A stretch of DNA of 64,000 nt from Hyphomicrobiales bacterium (GTDB taxonomy: Bacteria > Pseudomonadota > Alphaproteobacteria > Rhizobiales > Rhizobiaceae): positions 1-64,000 of the forward strand of contig DUSC01000022.1 in NCBI GenBank assembly GCA_012842935.1, in the 5' to 3' direction. The notes below the pieces were generated by a model, which was given only the letters and a program-made list of their open reading frames with translations, ran no database searches and was not told where the DNA came from. Of this stretch, positions 17,945-26,533 are shown piece by piece; position 1 is the first letter of the stretch; every line of letters begins with the position of its first letter. The translations under genes and the position numbers were made by a program.

Positions 17945-18283
17945 ATGGAACGGCACGGAACGGGCGACGGCGCCGACGCGGGCCGCGTGCGCGCCGAATT
18001 CTGGCGGACGGCGCGGCGTGCGGCGCGGCAGATCCCGTTCATGGAGGACGTGGTCGCCGCCTATTTCTGTGCCTTCGACAAGAGCACGCCGTTGCGCGCC
18101 AAGGGTATCCTGCTCGCCGCGCTCGGCTATTTCGTGCTGCCGGCCGATGCCATTCCCGACGTCCTCGCGGGGCTGGGCTTCACCGACGACCTGACGGTGC
18201 TGACGGCGGCGATCGCTGCCGTACGTACCCACCTTAGGCCGGGGCACAGGCTCGCTGCGCGGGAAGCGCTCGAGCGGGACTGA
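17945..18283 (+). CDS. YkvA-family (DUF1232) protein
   Basis: The 112-residue protein matches the YkvA/DUF1232 family, small proteins of unknown function. The conserved core is LRAKGILLAALGYFVLPADAIPD followed by GFTDDLTVLTAAI (about residues 49-88), with the family PxDxIPD and DDLxVL signatures. One to two hydrophobic helices in the core may associate with membrane; no signal peptide is present. A GGAGACGGTC stretch before the ATG supplies a plausible ribosome-binding site. Confidence 0.9.
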   Translation: MERHGTGDGADAGRVRAEFWRTARRAARQIPFMEDVVAAYFCAFDKSTPLRAKGILLAALGYFVLPADAIPDVLAGLGFTDDLTVLTAAIAAVRTHLRPGHRLAAREALERD

Positions 18284-18551
18284 AGGCCGCCATCGCGCCT
18301 TTCCCCGCTTCGAGTCAGTCAAACTCTCGCCGCTTTCGTTGGTTTCAAATGCGCCAAGGGACGCACGCAACCGGGCGCGGCAGGGTGGACGGTGATCCTA
18401 TCGTCGACAGAAACGGTCGAAATGACGGGCTTTTGCTCGCGCGTTCACCGTTTGGTAAGGCAGATTAAATCAAAATGAAGCCTACCGGGCCCGCCCGATT
18501 CGGCCGGTCCATTCCTGCTTTACGCGACAGACAGGGAAATACAGAAGAACA

Positions 18552-19055
18552 ATGCGCGGACTGAAACTCCTATTCGCCGGACTGGCAGTCGTCGCTGCGA
18601 CCCTGCCGGCAGCCGCCCAGTCGGCCACGAAGATCGGGCAGCACAATGCATGGGGCACCTATTCCTACCAGGCCAACAACGGCAAGGTCTGCTACGTCCT
18701 GACCGTTCCCACCGACAAGCAGCCGGCGTCGCTCGATCACGGTGACATCTTCTTCTTCGTCAGCCAGAAACCGGGGCAGAACGTCTCCTTCGAACCGCAG
18801 TTCATCGCTTCTTACAATCTCCAGGAAAATTCCAAGGTCATCGTCACGGTCGGTGACAAGAGCTTCACCATGTTCACACGCGGCAAGTCCGCGTGGATGG
18901 AGAACGCCGCCGAGGAACCGACCCTGATCGCCGCCATGAAGGGCGGTGCCGAGATGAAGGTGGCGGCGAAGTCCGGACGCGGCAACGCCACCAGCTACGT
19001 GTTCTCGCTGAAAGGCATTACGGCCGCCCTGAACTCGATCTCGAGCTGCAAGTGA
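18552..19055 (+). CDS. Invasion-associated locus B (IalB) family protein
   Basis: This 167-residue secreted protein belongs to the IalB family, named for a Bartonella factor needed for erythrocyte entry. The family is widespread in non-pathogenic Rhizobiales, where its role is unknown. A signal peptide (LLFAGLAVVAATLPAAAQ, cleavage near residue 22) precedes the conserved core with WGTYSYQANNGKVCYVLT, the VTVGDKSFTMF strand and the late GRGNATSYVFSLKG. One Cys near residue 46 and one at the penultimate position could form a disulfide. Invasion should not be inferred from the name. A terminator follows directly. Confidence 0.9.
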   Translation: MRGLKLLFAGLAVVAATLPAAAQSATKIGQHNAWGTYSYQANNGKVCYVLTVPTDKQPASLDHGDIFFFVSQKPGQNVSFEPQFIASYNLQENSKVIVTVGDKSFTMFTRGKSAWMENAAEEPTLIAAMKGGAEMKVAAKSGRGNATSYVFSLKGITAALNSISSCK

Positions 19056-19065
19056 CCCGCTGAGC

Positions 19066-19111
19066 GGGCGCCCGAACGGCCTTGCGGAAGCCGCGGTCGG
19101 GCGCTTCTTTC
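19066..19111 (+). terminator. Terminator of the IalB-family gene
   Basis: GCGCCCGA (19068-19075) pairs with TCGGGCGC (19097-19104), with a smaller CGGC/GCCG pair inside the loop. The outer stem is followed by TTCTTTC, beginning 13 bases after the stop codon. Confidence 0.75.
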
Positions 19112-19236
19112 GACGCAGTCGCGAATCCGGTCCCACGGGCGCCGCAATACGTCTTCGGCGGCGGTGACGGCGGCCGCGTCGCGTGGTATGGCGCGCCGTT
19201 CGACAAAGCTTGAGACGACACCCATATTGCCACGTT

Positions 19237-20472
19237 ATGACGATCTCCCTGGACCTGACCACGCCGGCCGCTCGTGATGCACTCGTCACGCGGTCTGCCG
19301 TCGCGCAGAAGCAACCGCTGATCGGCCTTTCGCGTTCCGAGATGGCCGAGGCGCTTGTTGGCGCGGGCATCGTTCCCGAGCGTCAGGTGAAGATGCGCGT
19401 TCAGCAACTCTGGCACTGGCTCTATGTGCGCGGGGTCTCCGACTTCGCCCACATGTTCAACATCTCGAAGGACCTTCGCGCCGAGCTCGACCGCCGCTTC
19501 ACCATCGCCCGCCCGGAGATCGTCGAGGAGCAGGTGTCGAACGACGGAACGCGCAAGTGGCTGTTCCGCTTCCCGCCGCGCGGCGCCGGTCGACCCGTAG
19601 AGATCGAGACGGTCTACATTCCCGAGGAGGGTCGCGGCACGCTCTGTATCTCCAGCCAGGTCGGCTGCACCCTGACCTGCTCGTTCTGCCACACCGGCAC
19701 GCAGAAGCTGGTGCGCAATCTCACCGCCGAGGAAATCTTGGCCCAGTTGATGACGGCGCGCGACCGCCTCGGCGATTTCCCCGACCGCGACACGCCCGAC
19801 GGCGCCATCGTGCCCGCCGAAGGGCGCAAGATCACCAACATCGTCATGATGGGAATGGGAGAGCCGCTCTATAACTTCGAGGAAGTCAAGAAAGCGCTGC
19901 TGATCGCCTCCGACGGCGACGGCCTGTCTCTGTCGAAGCGCCGTATCACCCTGTCGACGTCCGGCGTGGTGCCCGAGATCGCGCGCACCGGCGCCGAGAT
20001 CGGCGTGATGCTGGCGATTTCGCTGCACGCCGTGCGCGACGACCTGCGCGATATGCTGGTGCCGATCAACAGGAAATACCCGCTGAAGGAGCTGATGGCG
20101 GCTTGCAGGGCCTATCCCGGTCTCTCCAACGCGAAACGCATCACCTTCGAGTACGTCATGCTGAAGGACGTCAACGACAGCCTGGAAGACGCCAGGCTTC
20201 TCGTGCAGCTCCTGAAGGGCATCCCGGCCAAGATCAACCTGATTCCGTTCAATCCCTGGCCGGGCACCAACTACCAGTGTTCCGACTGGGAGACGATCGA
20301 GCGTTTCGCCGACTTCATCAACGAGGCCGGTTACGCCTCGCCGATCCGCACGCCGCGCGGCCGCGACATCCTCGCCGCCTGCGGCCAGCTGAAGTCGGAA
20401 TCGGAGCGAATGCGCAAGGTCGACCGGCTGGCGCTTGAGGCGATGATGATCGCCGGGCACGGCGAAGCTTGA
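19237..20472 (+). CDS. rlmN: Dual-specificity RNA methyltransferase RlmN
   Basis: RlmN is a radical-SAM enzyme that methylates C2 of A2503 in 23S rRNA and A37 in some tRNAs. The 411-residue protein has the [4Fe-4S]-binding CX3CX2C motif at C144, C148 and C151 ([11 protein letters not shown]), a [11 protein letters not shown]-binding motif near 208, and the methyl-carrying cysteine at 382 in ILAACGQL. It is slightly longer at the N-terminus than E. coli RlmN. ATG 19237 (MTISLD) is chosen; the frame extends to 19183 without similarity. Its stop overlaps the TTG start of the next gene. Confidence 0.96.
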   Translation: MTISLDLTTPAARDALVTRSAVAQKQPLIGLSRSEMAEALVGAGIVPERQVKMRVQQLWHWLYVRGVSDFAHMFNISKDLRAELDRRFTIARPEIVEEQVSNDGTRKWLFRFPPRGAGRPVEIETVYIPEEGRGTLCISSQVGCTLTCSFCHTGTQKLVRNLTAEEILAQLMTARDRLGDFPDRDTPDGAIVPAEGRKITNIVMMGMGEPLYNFEEVKKALLIASDGDGLSLSKRRITLSTSGVVPEIARTGAEIGVMLAISLHAVRDDLRDMLVPINRKYPLKELMAACRAYPGLSNAKRITFEYVMLKDVNDSLEDARLLVQLLKGIPAKINLIPFNPWPGTNYQCSDWETIERFADFINEAGYASPIRTPRGRDILAACGQLKSESERMRKVDRLALEAMMIAGHGEA

Positions 20473-20954
20473 GCCGCGTCCTCGTCTATCTCGGCCGCTT
20501 CGCGCTGATCATCGCCGGCTACGCCGTCGCCTCCTTCACCGCCGGCGCCTTCCTCACCGTCCTGCTCCACGGATCGATCGGGCTGGCGCGGGACGATTCG
20601 GCCGGCGTGCTGGCCGGCCCTGTCGTCTACACCATCCCGGTCCTCGCCGTCTTCGTCGCCTACTTCGCCTTCTTCCCCTCGATCGCCGTCATTATCGCCG
20701 CGGAAGTGCTCGGTCGCCGCGACTGGCTCTATTACACGCTTGCCGGCGCGGCGGTGTCTCTGATCATGATCGTCATCCTGTTCGGCGCCGACCCCGGCCG
20801 GAACGGTTCCGCGGTTTTCGCCGGGCCCGCGGCAACCATCGTCGGCGCCGGCATCGTCGCCGGTGCCGCTTACTGGCTGGTCGCCGGGCGACTGGCGGGC
20901 GACTGGATGGAAAGCATCGAGCCGCCTACTTGGCCTGGGCCGTCAGGATCCTGA
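20469..20954 (+). CDS. Small polytopic membrane protein of unknown function
   Basis: I do not recognise a characterised family. The 161-residue product has four clear hydrophobic segments: about 6-33, 47-68 ([20 protein letters not shown]), 83-103 and 115-138. Short charged loops join them and there is no signal peptide, so it is an integral inner-membrane protein. Translation starts at a TTG whose last two bases fall in the rlmN stop (TTGA), indicating coupling to rlmN. Similar small membrane proteins follow rlmN in other Rhizobiales as far as I recall. Its 3' end overlaps the convergent LysE gene by 29 bases. Confidence 0.75.
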   Translation: MSRVLVYLGRFALIIAGYAVASFTAGAFLTVLLHGSIGLARDDSAGVLAGPVVYTIPVLAVFVAYFAFFPSIAVIIAAEVLGRRDWLYYTLAGAAVSLIMIVILFGADPGRNGSAVFAGPAATIVGAGIVAGAAYWLVAGRLAGDWMESIEPPTWPGPSGS

Positions 20955-21567
20955 GGGCGAAGGCCGAGAACACGCCGGCGAACAGCCAGTCGACGACGCG
21001 CGTGATGCGCGGATTGCGCTTCATCAATGCGGCGAAGCTGTCGGCAGCCAGCACCATCGGCGCCGTCACCGGGATCGACACGACGATGAACATCAGGCCG
21101 AGGAACACCAGCTTGCCCGGCGCGTGCGGGTCGCCTGCCGAGACGAACTGCGGCAGGAAGGTCATGTAGAAAAGGATGACCTTCGGGTTGGCGAGATTGA
21201 CGCCGAATCCCGTCGCCCAGTTGCGCAGCAGCGAGCGCTCGACGCCCCGCACCGTCGCCGGCGTGAAGGTCGAGCCGTAGCGGATGGCCTGCCAGGCCAG
21301 GAAGACGAGATAGCCGGCGCCGAACAGCTTCAGGACCAGGAAGGCGCCCGGCGAGGCGACGATCAGCGCCGAGATCCCGACGACGACCAGCAGCGTGTGC
21401 ACGACGATGCCGCAGAACGAGCCGAGCATCGAGGCGAAGCCGGCCGCCCGACCCTGGCTCAGTGCCCGGCTGACGAACAGCGTCATGTCTGGTCCCGGCG
21501 TGATCGCGAGCACCAGTGTGGCGACGGCGAATTGCAGGACGGTTGCGGTATCGGGGATGAAATCCAT
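20926..21567 (-). CDS. LysE-family amino-acid exporter (RhtB/LysE translocator)
   Basis: The 213-residue membrane protein belongs to the LysE/RhtB export family, which discharges amino acids such as lysine, homoserine or threonine. The N-terminal signature ATLVLAITPGPDMTLFVSRALSQG at about residues 17-40 contains the diagnostic TPGPD. A six-helix layout follows, with GFGVNLANPKVILFYMTFLPQFV as the second conserved block near 120-142. It is transcribed toward rlmN and overlaps the neighbouring membrane-protein gene tail to tail. Substrate is unknown. Confidence 0.94.
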   Translation of the reverse strand: MDFIPDTATVLQFAVATLVLAITPGPDMTLFVSRALSQGRAAGFASMLGSFCGIVVHTLLVVVGISALIVASPGAFLVLKLFGAGYLVFLAWQAIRYGSTFTPATVRGVERSLLRNWATGFGVNLANPKVILFYMTFLPQFVSAGDPHAPGKLVFLGLMFIVVSIPVTAPMVLAADSFAALMKRNPRITRVVDWLFAGVFSAFALRILTAQAK

Positions 21568-21576
21568 GTGACTTCC

Positions 21577-23112
21577 TCAATCGGCCCGGTAGACCGAGAC
21601 CACCCATCCCAGACGCTTGGCCATGTGCACCGAGGTCGGGACGAGCGCGACGCGCACCGACCGTAGCAGGACCTCGTCCGGTGGCGGGCCGTCGCCGATC
21701 TCGACCAGCAGAACGGGTCCCGGGTCGTTCGCCATCCAGGGGCGCGTCAGTTCGAAATGGTCGCGCGGGTGCTGGGGATCGGGTCGCCAGGCCTTCACGG
21801 TCAGCCCGCTGTCGCGCAGCTCGTAGACCATCGAGGCGGTCAGGCCCCGCTGGGTGAAAACGACCGTGTCGATGTCCTGCTCGTCCGCGATCCGCCGCAC
21901 CTTCGCTGCGAGGTCGCCCCAGCCGCGCATCTTGCCGAGTTCGCTGCCGAGCGGTCCCCAGGTCACGACGCCGGCCAGCATGCCCGAAAAGGCTGCGCCG
22001 ACGAGCACGACCGCGGCGATGTCGATGGTCGCGCGGATACCCCGCCTCCAGTCGAGCGCAAACATCGCGGCGGTTCCCAGGATTGCCGCGGCGGGAAAGG
22101 CCGTGGCCGCCCAGTTGCCATTGGCCCGTGCAACGAATGCCTGCAACGAGATCAGCGCGAAGACGGGCAGCGAATGATATGTCAGCAGCCGTCGCGCTCG
22201 TTCGTCGACGCCGCCGGCCTTCACCGCGAGCGCCAATCCGTAGGCCGCGAACGCCACCGGACCAAGGATCACCGCCTGTGTGGCAACGAATTCGAGCAGG
22301 CCGAGGAAATTCGGGAATCGCGACACCCCCGCCGCATTGTCCCGTGTGTGCGCGAAGGTGGCGAAGGCATGATCCGCGTTCCACACTATGTTCGGCGCGA
22401 TCAGCGCAGCCGCGAGCGCAAGACCGGCGACCGTTCCCGGACTGAGCAACGCACGGCGCGCCTCCCTATCGGCGATCCCGTAGAGCACGAAGCACAGCGG
22501 CAGGTAGATCATCGCATACTTGGCATTGAGGCCGAGGCCCACGGCGAGGCCGAGCAGCAGTCCATCGGCCAGGGACGGCCGCTCGACGTGGCGCACGATG
22601 GCGAGGAGGCCGAGTGTCCAGAAGAAGAGCAGGGGCACGTCCGTCGACATCAGCGTCGCCGACACCGACACGCCCGGCATGGTGCCGTAGATGATCGCCG
22701 ACCAGAAGGCGATGCGCCGGTCGAACAAGCGCAACGCCACGGCGTAGACCAGCAGCGACGTAGCGAAATGGAGGATCGGCGCCGGATAGCGCACGCAGAA
22801 GGGCTGATCGCCGCAGACCGACGTGCCGGCCGCAATGAGCCAGGCTATCAGCGGCGGCTTCGTGAAGTAGCCGAAGGCCGGCTCCCGGGACCAGACCCAG
22901 TACTGTGCCTCGTCGAAGTAGAGTTCGGCGTTCGATAGGGCAAGACCGACGAGGCGGATGGCGAGCACGGCGCCCAGGACCGCCAGCAGCGTGAGGAACC
23001 GCGGTTCGATCCGCAGCATCCGGTTCGCTCTTCTGGTCAGCACGTCTTCCGGCAATGGCGCACCTGCTCCGCTTGAAGGCCCGCGCGGTCGATTATCCGA
23101 TTGGGCCGTCAT
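21577..23112 (-). CDS. Glycosyltransferase family 39 (ArnT/PMT-like) membrane protein
   Basis: The 511-residue protein is a GT-C fold glycosyltransferase of family 39 (ArnT/dolichyl-phosphate-mannose type), which moves sugars from polyprenyl phosphate carriers to lipid or protein acceptors outside the membrane. About eleven transmembrane helices are present. The first periplasmic loop carries the catalytic acidic motif NAELYFDEAQYWVW near residue 60, followed by FGYFTKPPLIAW, both typical of ArnT. The soluble C-terminal domain begins near 400. I prefer ATG 23112 over a TTG at 23118. It lies 9 bases upstream of lysE on the same strand. The acceptor is unknown. Confidence 0.92.
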   Translation of the reverse strand: MTAQSDNRPRGPSSGAGAPLPEDVLTRRANRMLRIEPRFLTLLAVLGAVLAIRLVGLALSNAELYFDEAQYWVWSREPAFGYFTKPPLIAWLIAAGTSVCGDQPFCVRYPAPILHFATSLLVYAVALRLFDRRIAFWSAIIYGTMPGVSVSATLMSTDVPLLFFWTLGLLAIVRHVERPSLADGLLLGLAVGLGLNAKYAMIYLPLCFVLYGIADREARRALLSPGTVAGLALAAALIAPNIVWNADHAFATFAHTRDNAAGVSRFPNFLGLLEFVATQAVILGPVAFAAYGLALAVKAGGVDERARRLLTYHSLPVFALISLQAFVARANGNWAATAFPAAAILGTAAMFALDWRRGIRATIDIAAVVLVGAAFSGMLAGVVTWGPLGSELGKMRGWGDLAAKVRRIADEQDIDTVVFTQRGLTASMVYELRDSGLTVKAWRPDPQHPRDHFELTRPWMANDPGPVLLVEIGDGPPPDEVLLRSVRVALVPTSVHMAKRLGWVVSVYRAD

Positions 23113-23140
23113 CGCCAATGCCGGGCGAACCCCCGTCGCC

Positions 23141-24061
23141 CTATTGTGATGTGTCGCCCTCTTCCTCGGGCGCCATGTCCTGCTCGGCCATGACCTCTTC
23201 GCGAAGCTCGTAGGCCTCGCCGGTCCACACCCAATGACTCGGCGTGGTACTGCCGACCATCGGCAGGGAGACGACGTTCGGGAAACCGCCGTTCGTCACG
23301 CCGCGGTCGAGATGGATGAGGGATCCCTCGGTGTTGTAGACGAGCTTCCATTCCGTGCCGGCACCGGTTCGCGCGAAGCCCGCGACGGTACAGCCCGAAA
23401 GCCCGTAATAGCTCGTCGAGCCGCACAGCGACGCGAAGAGCAGCGCCTTGCCTTCGCCAAGGTCGACGCTCGCGGCCGCCAGTTCCGGGCTGGTGCCCGA
23501 CCAGGCGCGGAACAGGTCCGCCTCTTCGGCAAGCAGGGCAGAGGCAACCGGTACGGAGGGATCGGCCGGACTCAGCGTGAGGCGCTCGAAGGCCGACATG
23601 TCGACCTGGCTGCAGCGCGGGGCGATCGCGTCGATCGTGTCGCGCGAACCTCTCAGCGAGAAGGTCGCTTCGTGCCTGTTGCCGCCTTCGCCGACGACGA
23701 CGCCCATGCGCGCCGCCTCGCGCAGCGGCTGCAGGATCCCGAACGGCACCTCGACATCCAGCGCCCCGTCGAGCCGCACCGCCTCGACGGCGAATGGCTC
23801 GCCGCCGACGGTCAGGACGCCTGCCGCCCGCTCCGGCGCTTCGGCCGATGTGCCATCCAGCCTGAACAGGAAGCTCCAGCGCTGTTCGATGCAGTAAAGG
23901 GTGGCTCCGGCGATTCCCCTGGACGATTGCGGCTGGGGCAGCAGCGCGACGGCGCCCGAACCGGCCTCCTGCCACCGGTCGGCCGCCGGTGCCGCGGCGG
24001 CGGCGCCGGCGGACGAAAGGCCTGCGAGGCACGCTGCTACGATTGGTCCGAACGGTTTCAA
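23141..24061 (-). CDS. Secreted hypothetical protein
   Basis: I do not recognise this 306-residue protein. It begins with TTG, supported by GGAGGG eight bases upstream, and has a signal peptide ([22 protein letters not shown], cleavage near residue 25). The remainder looks like a soluble periplasmic protein, with a Cys pair spaced for a disulfide (near 57 and 149) and another near 215 and 224. Its C-terminus is strongly acidic ([13 protein letters not shown]). The first half resembles the colicin-like DUF pattern of invasion-associated proteins only faintly, which I would not rely on. It may be in one unit with GT39 and lysE (28-bp spacer). Confidence 0.7.
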   Translation of the reverse strand: MKPFGPIVAACLAGLSSAGAAAAAPAADRWQEAGSGAVALLPQPQSSRGIAGATLYCIEQRWSFLFRLDGTSAEAPERAAGVLTVGGEPFAVEAVRLDGALDVEVPFGILQPLREAARMGVVVGEGGNRHEATFSLRGSRDTIDAIAPRCSQVDMSAFERLTLSPADPSVPVASALLAEEADLFRAWSGTSPELAAASVDLGEGKALLFASLCGSTSYYGLSGCTVAGFARTGAGTEWKLVYNTEGSLIHLDRGVTNGGFPNVVSLPMVGSTTPSHWVWTGEAYELREEVMAEQDMAPEEEGDTSQ

Positions 24062-24129
24062 GCGGTCGTCCCTCCGGGTCGCGGCTCGATCTGCACGAAT
24101 CAGGGGAGTCTATCGGCGCCCGGTGCGGC

Positions 24130-24164
24130 GGCAAGCCCATTCTGCCGCGGCGGACGGGCTTGCC
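24130..24164 (+). other. Hairpin in the argG leader
   Basis: A perfect 9-bp inverted repeat, GGCAAGCCC with GGGCTTGCC, surrounds a 17-base loop containing the self-complementary GCCGCGGC. It sits 56 bases before the argG start codon. No T-tract follows, so it is unlikely to be a simple terminator; it could be a leader structure or operator. Confidence 0.4.
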
Positions 24165-24220
24165 TGTCCGCGAAGGGCCGTGATAGCTGGCGCAAAACCA
24201 TCTCCGGACGGAAGCGCAAG

Positions 24221-25447
24221 ATGTCGAAGTGGAAAGGTGTCAGGAAGGTCGTGCTCGCCTATTCGGGAGGTCTCGACACATCCATCATCCTCAAGTGGCT
24301 GCAAATCGAACTCGGCGCCGAAGTCGTCACCTTCACCGCCGACCTCGGCCAGGGCGACAGCGACCTCGAGCCGGCCCGCCGCAAGGCCGAGATGATGGGG
24401 GTCAGGGAGATCTTCATCGAGGATGTGCGCGAGGAGTTCGTCCGCGATTTCGTCTTCCCGATGTTCCGCGCCAACGCGGTCTATGAAGGAACCTATCTTC
24501 TCGGCACCTCGATCGCCCGGCCGCTGATTTCCAAGCACCTCGTCGACATCGCGCGTCAGACCGGTGCAGACGCCGTCGCTCACGGCGCCACGGGCAAGGG
24601 CAATGATCAGGTTCGCTTCGAGCTTTCCGCCTACGCCCTCAATCCCGACATCAAAGTGATCGCGCCGTGGCGCGACTGGTCGTTCAAGTCGCGCACCGAC
24701 CTGATCGACTTTGCCGAGAAGCACCAGATCCCCATCGCCAAGGACAAGCGGGGCGAAGCGCCCTTCTCGGTCGACGCCAACCTCCTGCACTCCTCTTCCG
24801 AAGGCAAGGTGCTGGAGGATCCGTGGCAGGAGCCGCCGGAATATGTGCACCAGCGCACGATCTCGCCGATGGAGGCGCCCGATCGCGTGACCGAGATCGT
24901 CATCGGCTTCGAGAGGGGCGACCCGGTATCGATCGACGGCAAGGAGATGTCGCCGGCTGCCCTGCTCTCCGCCCTCAACGACCTCGGCCGCGACAACGGC
25001 ATCGGCCGGCTCGACCTCGTCGAGAACCGCTTCGTCGGCATGAAGTCGCGCGGCGTCTACGAGACGCCCGGGGGCACGATCCTTCTCGCGGCACATCGCG
25101 CCATCGAGTCGATCACGCTCGACCGCGGAGCCGCGCATCTGAAGGACGACATCATGCCGCGCTATGCGGAGCTGATCTACAACGGCTTCTGGTTCTCGCC
25201 GGAGCGCGAGATGCTGCAGGCGTTGATCGACAAGAGCCAGGAAGACGTCGAGGGCGAGGTCCGGCTGAAGCTCTACAAGGGCAATGTCATCGTCTCCGGC
25301 CGCCGCTCGCCCAAGTCGCTCTACCGCAACGACCTCGTCACCTTCGAGGATGATCGCGGCGCCTACGACCAGAAGGACGCCGAAGGCTTCATCCGCCTGA
25401 ATGGCCTCAGGCTGCGGACGCTGGCGGCGCGCAACCGCCGGCGCTGA
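24221..25447 (+). CDS. argG: Argininosuccinate synthase
   Basis: ArgG joins citrulline and aspartate, with ATP cleavage to AMP, giving argininosuccinate in arginine synthesis. The 408-residue protein is the type-1 enzyme: the PP-loop [10 protein letters not shown] is at about residues 13-22, followed by [27 protein letters not shown] near 119-131, and [13 protein letters not shown] near 371. All are conserved. GTTCTA-like promoter elements were not obvious; the leader contains a 9-bp-stem hairpin. It is monocistronic, facing the convergent lytic transglycosylase gene with a shared hairpin between them. Confidence 0.97.
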   Translation: MSKWKGVRKVVLAYSGGLDTSIILKWLQIELGAEVVTFTADLGQGDSDLEPARRKAEMMGVREIFIEDVREEFVRDFVFPMFRANAVYEGTYLLGTSIARPLISKHLVDIARQTGADAVAHGATGKGNDQVRFELSAYALNPDIKVIAPWRDWSFKSRTDLIDFAEKHQIPIAKDKRGEAPFSVDANLLHSSSEGKVLEDPWQEPPEYVHQRTISPMEAPDRVTEIVIGFERGDPVSIDGKEMSPAALLSALNDLGRDNGIGRLDLVENRFVGMKSRGVYETPGGTILLAAHRAIESITLDRGAAHLKDDIMPRYAELIYNGFWFSPEREMLQALIDKSQEDVEGEVRLKLYKGNVIVSGRRSPKSLYRNDLVTFEDDRGAYDQKDAEGFIRLNGLRLRTLAARNRRR

Positions 25448-25496
25448 CACGGACTTGTTTCCTGTTGCGTCGGGCGATTCCCTTGTGGATCGGACG

Positions 25497-25528
25497 AGGG
25501 GCGGCGCAGCCGTGTGCAGGCCGCCCCT
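25497..25528. terminator. Hairpin between convergent argG and lytic transglycosylase genes
   Basis: A 9-bp stem (AGGGGCGGC with GCCGCCCCT) closes a 14-base loop about midway between two converging stop codons. Neither side has a strong T-tract, so termination may be weak or Rho-aided, but position and strength suggest a bidirectional transcript end. Confidence 0.5.
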
Positions 25529-25576
25529 GATTCCGCCCGTCCATGCCCCCACCTCCCGTCGCCGTGGGGATCGGAC

Positions 25577-26368
25577 TCACTCCCCGTCGATGGCGTCCGC
25601 CATGATGGCGATGGCCTGCTGGTAGACCGAGGCCGAGTTCCAGCCGGCGATCGCTTCGAGGTTGGCGCTCGCCCGGCCGCCGCGATATCCATGCGCGCGC
25701 AGGAAGTTGGCCGTCGACGCGAGCGCGGTCGCCTTGTCTTTCAGGTTCATGTTGCCGACGCCGTAGGCGAGGATGTTGCCCGGCAGGAACTGGGTATGGC
25801 CGAATTCCCCATGCGCCGCGCCAACCGTGCTGGGGCTCAGCACCCCGCGGTCGACGAGCTTGAGGGCGGCAATGGCGTGTGGCGTGAAGAATTCCGGACG
25901 ACGGCAGTCATAGGCGAGCGTGACGATCGCCGAAATCGTGTTCTGGTTGCCCATGGCCGCGCCGAAACCGGTCTCCATACCCCAGATGGCGATCAGCGGA
26001 CCGGCGGGCACGCCGTAGCGGCGCTCGATGTCCGCAAACAGTTCCGCGTTCGTCTTCTTGAGGGTCCGGCCTTTCGAGATGATGGCCGCGCCGCCGCGCC
26101 GCTTCATGAAGGACTCGACATCGCCGCTGAAGGCCTTCTTCACCGCCCGGTCGACCTTGATGGTGGCAGTGGCGTATTGCGCGCCGGCGAGCGCCTGAAG
26201 CCCCTTGTTCTTGACGCCGGCGGCCTTGGCCACCTGCGCGAATTCCTGCTTCCAGGCCTCGAAGCCGCTGGCGTCCTTGCCGCAACTCGCCGCTTGCGCC
26301 GCACCGGCCGAAATCGCGATCGCCATTGCGGCCGCCGCCAGCATCTTCACCTTGGCAATTAGCCCCAT
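25577..26368 (-). CDS. Lytic murein transglycosylase (SLT_2/MltB-like)
   Basis: The 263-residue periplasmic enzyme cleaves peptidoglycan glycan strands to 1,6-anhydromuramoyl products. A signal peptide (MLAAAAMAIAISAGAAQA, residues about 9-26) precedes a short SLT_2 domain. The catalytic Glu lies in IAIWGMETGFGAAMGN at about residues 124-139, and AHGEFGHTQFLPGNILAYGV supplies the second conserved block. It is shorter than E. coli MltB and lacks a peptidoglycan-binding domain at the C-terminus. ATG 26368 has an AAGGAG site upstream; the GTG at 26434 gives an unlikely extension. No lipobox is seen, so it is probably soluble. Confidence 0.92.
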   Translation of the reverse strand: MGLIAKVKMLAAAAMAIAISAGAAQAASCGKDASGFEAWKQEFAQVAKAAGVKNKGLQALAGAQYATATIKVDRAVKKAFSGDVESFMKRRGGAAIISKGRTLKKTNAELFADIERRYGVPAGPLIAIWGMETGFGAAMGNQNTISAIVTLAYDCRRPEFFTPHAIAALKLVDRGVLSPSTVGAAHGEFGHTQFLPGNILAYGVGNMNLKDKATALASTANFLRAHGYRGGRASANLEAIAGWNSASVYQQAIAIMADAIDGE

Positions 26369-26464
26369 TCCGATCTCCTTGTTGCCCGAGCGGTCCCTGA
26401 CACCGCCACCATCGAGATTAGCTGCCCATGACACGGTTAAGAACAGGTTTGCGGCAGAACGAAG

Positions 26465-26478
26465 TCACACTGGTGTGA
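26465..26478. promoter_or_regulatory. Palindrome in the transglycosylase/amine-oxidase divergent spacer
   Basis: TCACAC-TG-GTGTGA is a perfect 14-bp palindromic dyad located 97 bases from the lytic transglycosylase start and 56 bases from the amine-oxidase start. Its half-sites point opposite to CRP/FNR sites. It could be an operator for a dimeric regulator; none is encoded nearby. Confidence 0.35.
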
Positions 26479-26533
26479 ACGGCAATACTGCACTAGGATC
26501 AATATGTTGGTCCCGCTTCACCGGAGGTTCGGA

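Noticed and set aside
18284-18551. CtrA-type or repeated TTAACC element upstream of the IalB gene
   Set aside because: Only a partial TTCACC-N-TTTGGTAA resemblance; half-sites deviate from TTAA-N7-TTAA.
18552-19055. IalB-family gene as a virulence factor
   Set aside because: The family is widespread in harmless Rhizobiales and nothing else here suggests pathogenicity.
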